From Albula goreensis (Eukaryota; Chordata; Actinopteri; Albuliformes; Albulidae): DNA of 64,000 nucleotides. The stretch covers positions 57,036,180 through 57,100,179 of the forward strand of contig CM040741.1 in the NCBI GenBank assembly GCA_022829145.1. The letters run 5' to 3'. The notes below the pieces were generated by a model, which saw only the letters and a program-made list of their open reading frames with translations, did not search any database and was not told the origin of the DNA. The first letter of the stretch is position 1, and the number at the start of each line of letters is the position of its first letter. The position numbers were made by a program, and so were the translations under genes. Of the stretch, positions 49,259 to 61,760 are shown piece after piece.

Positions 49259-51916
49259 ACATATAAGTATAGTAATATAATATAAGTACATATAAGTATA
49301 GTAATATAAAAGTATTATTATTTGTAACATATGTGATTTTGGTAATTATAGCTTTGGTAGCATCAGCATCCACATTTACATTATTATAATATTCATCAAT
49401 TTTCCATGTTGATGTGTATGGAATTCATAAACAGAGATTGTGCAGTGGAGTATTCTGTAAGACAATGGTCATTATGAAGCAGGGGATCCCTATATTAACA
49501 CTATACGTCAAAGAGATGGCATATTCTATAGTTGTGAAAAGACTTGTAGCAGTATCTCTTAGTTAATTATAAAGATAGATGCTGTGCTGATTGAGTAGTC
49601 CATTGTCAAACTGGGTAAGAATGTTTTTAAGTCTTGGGCAGGGGGTTGTGGAGTGAGAAGGGGCAAGGGAGATGGGAGAAATACCAGAGTAAGGAGGCAG
49701 TGTCATTAACATATCGCTTAACATGATGACAGGCCAGCGATAGTTATTATTACATATTTCAAAGCACACAGTTCAAAGAAATTAAGGTATCCGTAAGTAT
49801 GTTCTACATATGTGTACTCAAATTACCATGTAGTGAAAATATAACCAGCAGATACAGTACATTTGAATATTAAGTTTTCCCCATAGTCAGGCTGTCCTTC
49901 ATGACTTTGGAACAAATAGCCATTCATGGACCACCCTGCTCCCACAGGTGCCTCCTGTCTAACCTAAGATCCTGCTTTAAAAATGAATGTGTGGATTTAA
50001 ACTCCACGTATTGATAATTATATTCTTATAAAATGTCTTGCATTTATTCATGGGAAAAACCATCACCCAAATATAATATTCTGGTCTGAATGTTACACAA
50101 AAATTAAAATGGTTCTATATTCATTTCCATTTTAAATGTTGTATTTATATGAAACGCAAGTTTCTTGAGTTGAATAATAAGCTTGAATATGCTGCCATCT
50201 GCTGCTCATAGGTAGTCATTACATAAGCACATAAATAGCTAATTGAAAGTTTACTCAGGTCTGAATCTCCACAGTGAGATGAAGGACATTGACAGAGCAC
50301 AGAGTGACCTGAATGCAGGGCTATGGAGAGCTGGGCTCGTCTGCTTCTAAATCCCTGGCTTAAAGCCACTCTCTCTGAAGAGGGAAATGACATTGACTCT
50401 TCATTTCCATCTGAGAGGCTCTTCAAAATTGCAATGCAGTACAAGTCCAAAATGAAAGAGCTGGCTTCAGGACAGGGAAGTAGAGTAGGAAGTGTCTGAA
50501 AATCCAGACAGTTTTAAGATCATGATGATTAATTTTCGGCCGAAATGGGAATTGTAAATCAGGCACCAGCTCCAAGAGAGACATTCATGCCAAAAAATGA
50601 CTGAGTATAATAGTCCTCACTCCCCAGTATGTGCCAGGCAACAATATCAGCTGCAAGCAGAATGAAGACAGTTCCAAGACTCATAGGTTCGTTTTTCCTA
50701 CAGGACATTCAGGACAGCCGTCTGTCTGCGCTGATATCCGTCCTCTCCTCAGTCCCACGGGCGACTCAGCTGTTGGACCGCGAGGCCGGCCCGGTCCTCC
50801 TGGTCAACTCTCTGGAGCAGCAGTTCAGACGATACCTGCAGCAAGTGATCCGTCACACTTTCCGAAATGACCGCAGGTACACAGTTTCTAATACATGTGA
50901 ACCGCCTGACCTCAGGCCTCAGGTGGAGGCACACAGTCTGAAATCAAAGTCACATGCAGTCTGCACTCTGACCACATGTGCATTACTCAAACTCAACCAC
51001 AGACACACTCTTTCATCTGACCACAAATACACAACTTGACTTCAACCCCCGATCTCAGACAGACTTTGCACCAAATGTATAAAACCTGTTCTGATGTCAT
51101 CTGTTGTACTCATGTCATGTTTTGTTTCCAGAGATCCTGATCTTACATTCTTTGACCAAATGAATCAGCCAATGACAATGTACAGGTCAGTAATGAAAAA
51201 AAAAGTTTGACCAATTTATAGCATAAATAGAATAATCACACATGCACATACATAGTCAGTGATTTTGTGGTTGTATTGAATAATATGTAGTAAAATACTT
51301 AAAACTGTTCTTCAATGCCAGGGTGAAGCCAGCAGCATTTGACCTTTTCCTTGGGGGCTGCATTGCTGCATACCTGGGAATAATTTACTTTGCCATCCAG
51401 GTATGGTACCTATTTAAATGAACCCTCCTGTGTTTGTGTTTCTGGTGTTTAATTAAGCATCCTCTTTGCTGTTGGATGATACATCCCGTTACGGATCTCT
51501 GTGGATGGATGCCCCCCTGACAAATCCATACCACGCTAGGGAGGGAGGAATTCAGTCGGTGTGGTTTACCATGACTCATGCTGTACCAGTCAACTCTGCT
51601 TAATTGGCTACCTGCCGTCTGTCTGTACTTGTCTGCTGTCTCTCTGTATGTGGACGGCAGGGTGAGAAGTCTGGGCTTGCAAAGATGTGTCTTATTGCAG
51701 CAATGAGACAGGCTTCCATACACTACTGAACATTCAAAATTTGGATAAAATGATAAAATCTGGGGAAATAATGGATATAAAATAAACAGATACAATTAAA
51801 TATTTGCTTTTTGTTCTTCTATCTCATGTGCTCACATTGGATAATTTACTCAACAGAATTTTGGACATCTATACACCAAGCTTACCAAAATGGTTACGAG
51901 GCCTAAGCAGCAGTGA
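41556..51916 (+). CDS. ncln: Nicalin family protein (BOS complex subunit), complete
   Basis: Coding exons: 41556-41694, 41932-42122, 42914-43058, 43442-43539, 43644-43721, 46164-46267, 46725-46813, 47827-47966, 48280-48458, 48767-48854, 49172-49210, 50704-50876, 51132-51185, 51322-51400, 51857-51916. All phases agree, giving 551 residues (human nicalin 563). An in-frame TAA at 41535 precedes the chosen ATG. Order of parts: short hydrophobic leader (GVALLLLLCVQS), EFTAYRMQQYNLQ, M28-peptidase-like lumenal fold with TIVITAHYDSFG (H209, D211) and GADSNGSG (D224), WEHERYSMRRIPGFTLSHL, glycosylation sequons NGS (226) and NLS (413), then one membrane helix at about 511-531 and a short cytosolic tail. 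Nicalin is an ER membrane protein that works with NOMO and TMEM147 in the multipass translocon; the fold is peptidase-like but not known to be catalytic. Similarity to human NCLN is clear but moderate, and the N-terminus lacks the usual first 20 or so residues. It is probably a nicalin paralogue, so the symbol is provisional. Confidence 0.9.
42430..42690 (+). other. Candidate conserved noncoding element, nicalin-like intron 2
   Basis: A balanced, repeat-free stretch in the intron after the 41932-42122 exon, with a GACAATTAATC homeodomain-like core. It has no open frame or splice pairing. Assignment is by texture only. Confidence 0.3.
43905..43936. repeat. TTGA/GATT tetranucleotide repeat
   Basis: About eight tandem units of the tetranucleotide lie in the long intron between the 43644-43721 and 46164-46267 exons. 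This is a simple microsatellite. Confidence 0.9.
45755..45780. repeat. CT microsatellite
   Basis: Thirteen CT units in the intron before the 46164 exon, about 380 bp upstream of its acceptor. Confidence 0.9.
45899..45922. repeat. Poly-T run, 24 bases
   Basis: An uninterrupted T run followed by acatttttacattc. It may be the reversed tail of an old retroposed element, but no body could be recognised to its right. Confidence 0.9.
46930..47300 (+). other. Candidate conserved noncoding element, nicalin-like intron 7
   Basis: This is the clearest noncoding block of this kind inside the gene. It is balanced in composition, free of low-complexity sequence, not open in any frame, and carries homeodomain-like cores (GATTATAATTAAAGC near 47251). 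Its neighbours in the same intron are ordinary AT-rich sequence. Enhancers of nearby developmental genes often sit in bystander introns like this. No alignment was available. Confidence 0.4.
48488..48520 (+). repeat. GGGCT pentanucleotide repeat with G-quadruplex potential
   Basis: Six GGGCT units in a row, then further G-runs up to about 48570. The pattern of GGG separated by two-base CT loops meets the canonical four-run G-quadruplex rule on the transcribed (sense) strand. It starts 30 nt after the donor of the 48280-48458 exon, whose exon side is CAT|GTGGGT and therefore weak. Intronic G-runs at this distance commonly enhance donor use. Confidence 0.9.
48890..49100 (+). other. Candidate conserved noncoding element, nicalin-like intron 10
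   Basis: A balanced stretch with no ORF or repeat, in the intron between the 48767-48854 and 49172-49210 exons. It includes a TGATTGATTGATTCATTATTC segment near 49040 resembling PBX/HOX-type cores. Texture-based call only. Confidence 0.3.
49230..49258. repeat. TA microsatellite
   Basis: About fourteen TA units start 20 nt after the donor of the 39-nt exon 49172-49210. Related tracts of tataagtatagtaata follow to about 49310. Confidence 0.9.
51440..51670 (+). other. Candidate conserved noncoding element, last nicalin-like intron
   Basis: A balanced, repeat-free stretch 40 bp past the donor of the 51322-51400 exon, containing TTAATTAAGC and CTTAATTGGC cores. It has no coding match. Texture-based call only. 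Confidence 0.3.
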
Positions 51917-52103
51917 TACCTACCTCCAGAGAATGCAGAGGAACCAGGGGAGAGCCAGCAGGAAACAGCCTGGATGTGACACAATATAGGCCCCAGTGTC
52001 AAGCTGACAGAGGGGGCTTCATCTCAGGATTTTTAAACTTATATTGTTCTACTGTATTCACACATTTTGTGATTCTTTTCTACAGTTAATAACTTGTGTT
52101 TTG

Positions 52104-52109
52104 AATAAA
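52104..52109 (+). terminator. Poly(A) signal of the nicalin-like gene
   Basis: AATAAA lies 188 bp after the TGA, followed by an A-rich stretch. Cleavage is expected near 52120-52130, giving a 3' UTR of about 200 nt. It is the only hexamer close behind the gene in this orientation. Confidence 0.7.
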
Positions 52110-52568
52110 AAAAGATGTATGACTAAAATACCTTCTCTTCATTGTTATCAGTTCAGTTTGATCATTGGCTACACACTCATGTATTTTTAAACTATTTTAC
52201 AATCCTAGTATGGTTTGTGTCATTTATAGAAGATGGATTTAATATAAATGATTAAATATATTAACTATTTCCCCATAACTTTGACATTTTTACCTGGAAC
52301 CATTTAAGTTGCCCTTTTTCATCTTTTTCTAGGCACTTATCTATCTAATGGATTGCCCCTAAAACTGGCCACATTACTCTAAATGTCTTGCCGTAAGTGT
52401 TCGAAGCGTATCGCTGCTGCAGAGGGCACTTCTTTAGCATCATTACTATTATTAACACTTTTCAATTATTATGCAATTACCACTATCTGTATGATTGTGT
52501 GGCTTCATGTTGTTCTATTACAGGCTGCATGACTCCACAACTCCAATATGATGCATTGTGTGCTTCTG

Positions 52569-52581
52569 CCAGCAGAGGGCG
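52569..52581 (+). promoter_or_regulatory. CTCF-like core motif
   Basis: CCAGCAGAGGGCG matches the CTCF core (CCASYAGRKGGCR). It lies 460 bp beyond the nicalin-like poly(A) signal, where the gene cluster gives way to the desert. Such cores also occur by chance and inside fish SINEs; no SINE body is recognised around it. Confidence 0.45.
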
Positions 52582-52651
52582 TTTCCAAACTTGCTCCCGC
52601 AGTACAGTTCTGCGAGAGTTCCCAAGCTATGATCTCAGCTCAGGAATATAG

Positions 52652-52664
52652 CACCCTCTTCTGG
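52652..52664 (-). promoter_or_regulatory. Second CTCF-like core, opposite orientation
   Basis: On the minus strand CCAGAAGAGGGTG fits the CTCF core, 70 bp from the plus-strand core at 52569. Two opposed cores so close together at a gene-desert border suggest an insulator, but this is motif evidence only. Confidence 0.35.
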
Positions 52665-55600
52665 AAAGCTGTGGAAACTACAACACTCTGATTCCCTTTT
52701 GAGAGTGAGGTCATTCCAAAACTCCCTCAAGAACAGTCAATTACTTTCAAATCTATTTTGTGACTATATATTTTACTTATATTTTACTTTGTAAACGAAT
52801 GGATGCGTATCAAAGCAACCGCTATAAGTGGAACAGGAAACTATAAACTGACAAATAGAAACCTCTTTCATGACACCCATGAGATATGCAGTTGAGTGTG
52901 AGCTAGTAAGAGAACAGTGATGTATAATTGACATGATATATGAAATCATTGACATACTGTTTTTTATTGATACCAGCTGGTCTTCTGATTGCAGTTACTG
53001 AATAACTTTTATCAAGTGCGTTAATCAATTCAATATAGTTGCGTCAGGATTCAGCTGGTTCACCCTGAACCATTTAGTCGGACTCTTTGAGTGTGCGTTG
53101 TCGTGAATTTGAGCATTGGATTACTGATACTAATATTTTTCCATCTATCTGAGTGCGGATTGCAAAGAATAAAATTGTTTCAATACAACGATGGTAGGGG
53201 TTGGTTCTTTTCCTATTAAAGGGCTTCAGTTCCCAGAACGTCTTTCCCTGAGTTGCAGACGAACATTACCTGTCTCGTTGTATTGTCCGAATTTACTGGA
53301 CTTGAGAGATGAACGGACAAAAAAATTGAGAAGCGCACAACGTGCGAGAGAAGTCCTGGTATTATGCGGGGTAAATCAAGATTTATTTTGAGCTGATAAG
53401 CGTCTCTTATACAAACATGTATTATATATACTGTCCACAATACACTGGAGGATGAGTACGCCTTAAATATATTTACCTGTTTATGTGATCCAATGTTAAA
53501 TGTTTCATTTTTAATAACGACTCATTCTGTTTTTCTGCTTTCATACAAAATATTCAGTCTGCCAATATTAAGAACCTGTGTGACATAAGAGATTTGACAG
53601 ATCTGATCTGAAATACATGGCTCCCGCCACTATAGCTGAGAGTGGCATAGTCAGCTACCTCCTGCTACCTGGTGGTTGGGAGGGTAAATGCAGTCCTATT
53701 ACACATTCATAAATCTTCAATTACAGTAGATAGTGCGATTTACAATCAAAATTTAGTTAAGGGGCTCTCACGTCCTCTACCAAACATAATTTACCCTCTT
53801 CCTTACGACAATTTCACACTTATCAGGGGTTTGGTATGAGTTCAGGGGTGAATAAAGGCAAATATAATGGGGAACTGGTTGTAGTGAACAGAGGTTCAAA
53901 ACAATCTAACCACCATAATGGACACATGGTATGAGTTTAATGAAACACTAAAGGAACTGCAAATTGTTTGTAAGATGGTGTTTTATTACACATTGCAATG
54001 CTGATTTTCATACCTTGCAAGGTGTTGTTAATAATGTGCTTCATAATTACATGTAACTGGTAATTATAGGCAACATACCGATTTGTGTGTGGCATGTTGT
54101 GCCCAACAAGCAAAACGTCAGTGGAATTATTAGATAAAACTTTAACAGCTCTTTCTTACCCCCTAATACTAAGAACATTTCCCTTCATTTAATCATAATA
54201 CTGAAGAACCCTCATAACTAGACACTTCATGGAATACACTGGTTATACATTCATAAATCTGAGATATATAATTAAATATGAGATATAAAATAATTTGAGA
54301 CCTGTCTAGCCTATGCCATCCCCAGAGAGTGGGCTTTTATTTCTCATAGCTCTGCATAATTGATTAAGTAATTTTGCATGTACAATCACTGATTTAATTC
54401 TTATTTCATTAGTACCGGTGCTTGCCTTCTGTCATGAGCCTCTATTGCCATTAAATTAATTTCTTTTTAATTAAAAGTTAATTTCCTCTTCCCATTTGCA
54501 CATTTGAAGAAAAAAGGATATTTTTATTAGTTTGTGGTCTGCTGTATAATGATCAGAACATATATACGCCTGCTTCTCAAGTGAGAAATCTAGGGATAAA
54601 ATTATCCATGTAAGATTTCACCAATTTTAATCAAACAACATAGTTCTGTGTTGAAAGAATATATTTTATGTGTAATAAGAAATAATTTTACCAGCAAATA
54701 CTGGCTCAGCAATGGATGTAGTGAATGCAAACACCAGTATATTGCTATTGTACAAGCTTCCTGCAGGTGTCACTCTGTGCCTATATTGGCCACCAAAACT
54801 ATGAGCTCACAAACCCAAGAGCAGGTATTTTTTTCTCCTGTACACTTATACAATACCACACCCAATAACAGATTTGCATTTTTATGTAGTTTTTTAAAGT
54901 AACTTTTAATATTTTGCATATGTGATTTTTAAATATGCAGTACATGTATATGTTTATATAGATGTTTATCCTTTATTGTAATGTTTTGTGCTATTTGTGC
55001 CAATGAATGACTAACAAATAATTGTGACACATTAAATCCAATAAAAAGGTTATAAATAAAGAGAAAGCTATTTAAACTGAGGGACATAGACTGAAAATGT
55101 CTAATAGCAAATCAGCTTTGAATGACTGACTGAGACTGTTGCAGATTTTTTGCTGTTAACAATGATATCCAGTCCACAAAACCACCCAGCCATGCTTAAA
55201 TCTCTGAGAGAAGTTCCCCATACAGGTTCACATAGTTTTTTATGTAACAGAGGTATAGTGTCAGGGTCAGATTCATGCATTTTTACTGGGATTGAGAAGT
55301 TTTATTTCCTCGCTGTTTCATGCCAAAATTCAGCTCTACCCCGACCCATTTTTGTCTCTGAGTGAAAATGTATTTCATTTTCTACAGGACTTTTAAACTG
55401 TTTGGACTGGATGTAATGGCACATTTGCATGACAGTCACAGAGACGTCTCAGCGGTAACCATGGACTGCAACATTTCCCTGAGCACACTGAGGTCTCTCT
55501 AACCTCCTCATCAACCACTGTGATCTTTATGGACTGTATCATATTGTGCAATAATGTGCTTGATTGTCCACAGAATAAGCTTTTTCTTAAAGGTAATTGG

Positions 55601-56929
55601 AAAGCTGGAAATGGCTGGAGCCGCTTGATTTTCGGAGACATTACTTGTGAGATGTGGTTTGTGTAATGACCCCGTGGGTTCAAGGCGTAAGATTTATCCT
55701 GGCAGAGAAAATTGATCCATTTCACCTTTCCCTAATGGAAGTTCTTATCTGAGATTATATGTTTATGTAAATGAATGTTATCCTGAAAGGGGGGGAGGTA
55801 GGAGGGGGGAGGGGCACTTCAGGAGGATGTTAATCTTGTGCTTGATACGTCCGTCTGGACATAATGCATGCAGGATTAATTTCCCAATGGGGGCTGGGAG
55901 GAGGAGGGGTGCTTGGGCATGGCAGGATGTAGACCCCCAAGTCCACAGCATAGAAAATGGGTACAGCCACGATTGCACTTAGGAAGTAACATGTCTTTAG
56001 AAAAGCTGAGCACAGCAGCATAGCACATTACTAACACTAAAATTAGAAAGCTGCTGAAACTGGCAGGCTTCACATAACAAAGTTGTAAACCCTGTCTTAA
56101 TTGTAGCACTATAATAACAGTTGTAAAAGCTGTGTACAAAAATATTATTTCTTATTACTTAGCTGCAATTGAAAATATATGTTGATCTATGGTATGACCC
56201 TCTGTTTGCCGATTAACGCATGAGTTGTGATATTTTTTGAAAGCAGGTCCCCAATTTTGCAACAACAGGCGCAGAATACCTATAGACCCAAGGCAGCACA
56301 AGAGACAAAGCTTTAGCACCCTACTGAGAGACGTATGATTTTGGAATACACTAGAGGGGCATTTCAGTGAAATCATACTTAACCCCCTTCACCAAAGGCT
56401 GAGATGAAGATCTTGAGTTTTATCCTCTTGATATAGCCTGCCTTGGGTGTGCTGTACTCAGGAGCCCCATAGGTGTTGAAAAATGATGAATTACTAGATT
56501 GTGTGCAATGAGGGGGTTTAGAGTGACAACAGAGACCATTAATGATGGCATCACACTCAATATCAAGCTACTACAGTCAAGCAAACTTGCGTTGTCAGAC
56601 AATTTAAAATGTGAGGATACGGACAGGTCCTATCATCTCAACGTGTTGTGACAGAAAGGCTTCACTGCCACTGGAACATTCAGGTGTACTAAATTCCATC
56701 CTTTATTAACCAGCTTCATGGCATACAAATGTTACTTACCTAAGAGCTATCAAGTTGATGTTGAAGATTTTGATAAAAATACCAAATTTTTCACCCATTT
56801 TTATATTTTATATATCTTTAATTTCTATTGATTTTCAAACATTTTTGATGAAACAAAAGATATCCCCCTGATCCCACAGAGCTTCCCTCAAGCCCCTCCT
56901 TCCTCTCTGCTTTCTGATTGCCCTCCCCG

Positions 56930-57660
56930 TCTCTCATGTGTTGCTAATCAGCCGCGGGTTTGGAGGGACGGTCAGGCGGTCATTTCACGCGGACAGTAAT
57001 GGCCTCAGAAGTCACGGTGTCAATGTCAGTGGGAGGCAGTCAAACCCAGCCCATGGAGGCGGGTGATGGACAGCCCTCCGCTGACATCACAGCTCTTTTT
57101 GAGCCCGAGCATCTGGACCCTAGTAAATAACCATCAGTGGGCGGGTCCATGGGACAGGTCATTAGCCCCGAGAAAAATAAATATCTCCTCTCTCGTGACG
57201 GCAGCAATTCATTTAGCACAGACAAGGGAATTTCACCCTAGATTAAGTATGATGAGCCAATATCAGTCAGAGTAGGCTTCAGTGTGAGGCCCTGATGAGA
57301 CTCTGGGAAATTTACATTCAGCTTAGTGAATGTAATATGATTTAAAAGGCCTGATGTGTTAGCGCAGGAGATGAGTGTAAACCCCTGCCTTCCCTAAAGA
57401 TGTGCTCCTTTATAAAGATGAATATTGCTTTGGGCAAGGCAGGTTTTCCATATTATCCCCAGTCTAAAGACAGCAGTGGCTTCACTTCTCTTTAATAGCA
57501 GGGGCAGCAGCAGTGTGAATTCAGCTACATTCGGATGTTGCTGGACAGGCCTGATCAGCGTATTTGGCAGGGCTGCCATGGTTTCATTAAACCTTTCGGC
57601 TGCTAAATAATTACATTTTTGTTTTGTTTGATTTTCATATGAAAAGGGTTGTGATTTAAA
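56930..57660. other. Candidate conserved noncoding cluster in the desert
   Basis: Two adjacent balanced blocks (about 56930-57260 and 57430-57660) are separated by a short AT-rich gap. The first includes an unusually GC-rich start (agccgcgggtttggaggg near 56951). The second ends in homeodomain-like AATAATTACA near 57605. The open frames are short and unlike any protein. The evidence is sequence texture. Confidence 0.35.
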
Positions 57661-60600
57661 TTTTATGATGACTGTTATCAAAAAATGTATGAATATAAAT
57701 GATGATGATGATTATTATTGAATTTTGAAAAAAATATATAGCAATTGCATGTTTTCCTTAACTTCCATGAAGAGGAATATGACAGCCTTGTAAACTTGCT
57801 AAACTGAAATGAACCAGACTTTCTTGAATATGAATACAGACAGCTTTTGAAGAATAAAGCAGAGTGCTGTCCTAACTGTGAGACATAATTGACTGTGGTA
57901 CATGGACATATGGAAATATTATCCTAACAAATGCACCACTTGGATCTCTACATAGCTATTTGTATATCCCTATAATTCATTCCAAGACATGAAACATAGC
58001 ATGACAGAAAAGCAATGGAAACCATGTGTTAACTGCCAGATCAATGAATTCCTTTTACAGTGTGCCACCTTATTTCTCCTGAATGCCAAATCGATAGATC
58101 CATGTAGTGTAAAATATTCCTCCCCCCTCACTCTCTCCCTCTTTGAATGGCATACTGAACTGACTCTTTTGAAAAGATTTGTAATGAATTAACAATAGTA
58201 AAATAAAACTGGTTTCATTCCCAAATTACAATGCCCAGCAGCTTTTAAATATAAAATTAATTCAGAACTTCAGTGGACTCAGTCTTTCAGAAAGAACAGT
58301 GAAAACTTCTGGTGCATTGAGTCATGACTTCCGTGTAGCAGAAGGTATGAGCACCACCTTGCCAAAATCTCTTCACCTCTCCTGTGCTGTGGAGATGAGC
58401 TCCATGACTCATTTTATCAGCTGGCTCCATTGCTTCTCTTTATTTGGTCAGGATGTCTGGCTATCACGTCACAATGGCACCTTAAAAGTGTGCCATCACA
58501 AATTGATGCCTTTGAGTGAAAGAAGTAACTGGCCATAGCAAGTAGCCCCTCTGAGTGGCAAAGGTTTGCCTGGGAACAGCTGGGCCAGCAGGGAAGGGGA
58601 GCTTGTCTGACTAATGAATTGTGAAACAATCAGGCAGCGACCGTTTGTGTTTAGATCGGTAAATATGGCGCGGTGCGAGTGCCAGACCATCGCCGGCGCT
58701 CCAGCTGGGGGCACAGATGGTGTGGAATCCAGGCAGCGCAGGCTGTGTTATCATCCCTGTTCCACTCCGCACCTCTGCTTTCTAACAGCGACAACTTCAC
58801 TTTCACCCCACTCGCCTCACCTCGGGTGCCCACTGCCTTTAAAATGACAACAGGTCCCACGGCCAGCTTTAGGAAACATACTGTTCTTTGAAAAGAGAAG
58901 GCATTTGTTATCGCTGCTTTAATATACAATCACTTAATCATTGGTCAGCAATGACCTGGCAATATCACAGTCAAGCTTTAATTCTACCAATATTAGTACT
59001 GTCCACAAATCAAAATGTTTGTAGGCTGCTACCAGCTTACCTAACTTACTTCCAAAATATTTGAAAAATATTCACTCCAGATAATAGTAACATTTATATG
59101 TGCACAAATATCTCAGGAAACATCCCTAAGCCATGAAAATGATGTCTCATACAATAAATTCAGGGGGAAATTGTTTCACAGAGCATATTCAGCAGTGATG
59201 TAATCTTGCATTGAAGAAAGACCAACTGTGAATTATGCATATGCTACTCATCTGGTTGTGTGTGTACAGTATGAATGCTTATTTAGTGGGCTGTGATGTT
59301 GATTTGTCTTCTTCTATATCCATTTGACTAAGAAAGTAAAGATTGTATGTCACATCACTGTCCTAGTCTTTCCTTTTTCAAGAAATGAAAGCCAATGTGA
59401 CATAATTTTTCAATGCTAGCTGTCATGACCTACATGGTAAAAAGAGCTTCACTACTCTGTCCAATCCAATAAAGAAAATAGGGGGCCTCAGATAAGCATT
59501 GCACTGTGTGTAAATTGAGAATGACCTTTATGGATAATTCCTTTTTTCACTGGGATACAACATGGCCATTTACTCACAGCTTATGTGTCGGAACACTGCT
59601 GATATCAGACATAAAACAGCCTCAATACTACATTATAGCCATGTTTATAGGATGGATAGTTCCAGTGCTGGTTGCTGATTGGTCAAATTACATTCCTTGT
59701 AGTCCTGTTTGCTGGCACATAACACTGCCAAAGGTTTGTATGTCACTTTATTGAACCTGCAGCCTGCATCAACATCCTTGAATTCCATTCCCCTGAGAAG
59801 CAGGAAAAGGCTGTATAATATTCTTGTAGAAACATGAAAAACTCAATACAGATTTACAAAAAAGGGACATAAATATAGCCTGCTAGCCAGGTGGCATTGC
59901 CACTGTAGTGAAGCATGGAACACAGAGAGTCATTTCTTTGTGGAGAAGTCAACGCTGTCGCTGTGAGCCTGGCATTGAAACCAGTGTTGCTTCATTTACA
60001 TATCTATTATCATTGGACGGAACACTCAAGATCATTTCTGTTTCCTCAATGGCTTTGTGCTATTATCTTTGTGCTGGAAAGTTTTATATGTTCTCTATAT
60101 CTTCATATTTAAAGTGATTGTGGGTTGCAAGGAATAATTGATTATAAATGGGAAAAATGAAATTACATTTTCTCAGTGCCTAAGGTAGGAAAATATCCTC
60201 ATAATAGGGAAAGGAAAATACAGACGTATGGAGAATGAGATGATCTATGAATGGTCATAAGCCTGGAGACCATTACTCCCTCTGAAATGACGCATTTGTG
60301 ATGATAATTTCTCTGTTGCAGGAGCGGTCTCCATACTCTTGACCTTTGCGATTGAATCTGCACTGTGCTTGAACTCTCCTTGAACTACAAAACCACTGTC
60401 TAGTGGGATTGGGCTCTTTCTTCTATCTGATTATTCTAGCTCCTAATTAGAGTGTAATACTGCAATTACCATGATATATGGCTTTAAATCTCTCTATCAT
60501 TTATTGGAGTTGGAATGAGAGAATTTACATAAGGAAATTGAGATTTAAAAATTAGTTTCTAATGCTGGTTTAAATAACAGAAACAGTAAAACTTGTGAAA

Positions 60601-60839
60601 CTTGTCCAGCTTTGTTGTTCTAAGAATTGCAGTCAAACATATATCAGTAAATTCAAACTGACACTTTTGTCATGATTCTGTCATTATTTGCACATGTGTA
60701 AATGTTTGATTATAACTTGTGCTGGTGAAACTTGGTGGGCTTTCTCTAATCATGCAACACCTCCAGATCAGGGGGACTTGGAGTACTGAAACATGCATCA
60801 TTTGGAGAGCGTACTTGGGTTTAGATTGGCTCAAATTAG

Positions 60840-61760
60840 GTGCGAGGAAGACAATGTCAGCTCGTACTCAGTTCCAGCCACCGCAGGCACCTGGCTGACC
60901 AGGGGAGCCCACAGAGAGCAATGACACAAACAAGCTTAACCAATCTGTACCCGGCGAGGCTGGGCTAAATTGTTGCTTTGCCAATGCAGACCTCCAGCCA
61001 TAACAGGACTCAAGTACCAAATTACAAGTTTCACTCTGGCTTTCCAAACAACCAAATTTACAATGTGAGCCAACCAAAATCACACCAGTGAAGCTGTCTC
61101 TGAAAAAAAACCCCATCAATTTAGATGCCTCACATTTTCCGGAAGTGAAGTTCCTAAGTTATTTATTTTGACCTCATTGACTGTTAAGAGTAAGTTCAAC
61201 AGTTCTATATGGAAATAAAGTCTATCTCTCTCACACAGTTTCCTCTTTCACCCCCTCTCCCCCTGCTCTCTCAACACTCTCACACACAAATCCACACTCT
61301 CACCCACACATGTCCTCTTCCTTTAACTGTGAAATTTTCCCTTGACCAAACTGTTCAAGCCTCTTAGCTGCCAGGGTGCAAGATGGCCCTCCAGCCATGT
61401 AGCCAATCAGACAGCTTGGCTTGTGCGGAGGATATCACGCCAGCTGATCCAGTCCCTAGCCTCCCTCGGCTTCTCTTCTGGAGGCTGGCGACAGGCGAGA
61501 GTCTCTTTGAGCTCTCTGGTCCACTGTTCCCGAGAGAGAAAAACATGCCTGGGTGTCGTACAGACACTGGAAATCTTTTGCCTTTGAAATGTGCTATCTT
61601 GTAATGATGCTGAAGAGTTTTACCACCCAGGAACAGAAATGACACTGTGAGGGCACAGATGCTGATGGCATCTTGGCAGCAGGTGCCCCTTAATGTCTGG
61701 CACAGGCATTGGCATCAGGAGAATGGAGCTCCGTTTTGTTCTTGCTAAATTAAAGAATTT
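60840..61760. other. Candidate conserved noncoding cluster in the desert
   Basis: Two balanced blocks at about 60840-61110 and 61370-61760 flank a low-complexity pyrimidine-rich stretch. CCAAT-type ATTGG/CCAAT pentamers recur (near 60819, 60939, 60982 and 61403). Open frames of 73-93 codons exist on both strands at 61342-61645 but resemble nothing and overlap each other, as expected by chance in less AT-rich DNA. Confidence 0.35.

Noticed and set aside
50629..51039. Open frame of 136 codons on the plus strand
   Set aside because: Only 50704-50876 is real exon; the rest is intron in the same frame past a good donor.
51385..51795. Open frame of 136 codons on the minus strand
   Set aside because: Antisense to the last nicalin-like intron, with no recognisable motif or promoter.
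58299..58929. Several overlapping open frames on both strands, considered as a possible small gene
   Set aside because: Frames overlap on opposite strands without splice pairing or family match; better explained as a less AT-rich noncoding element.
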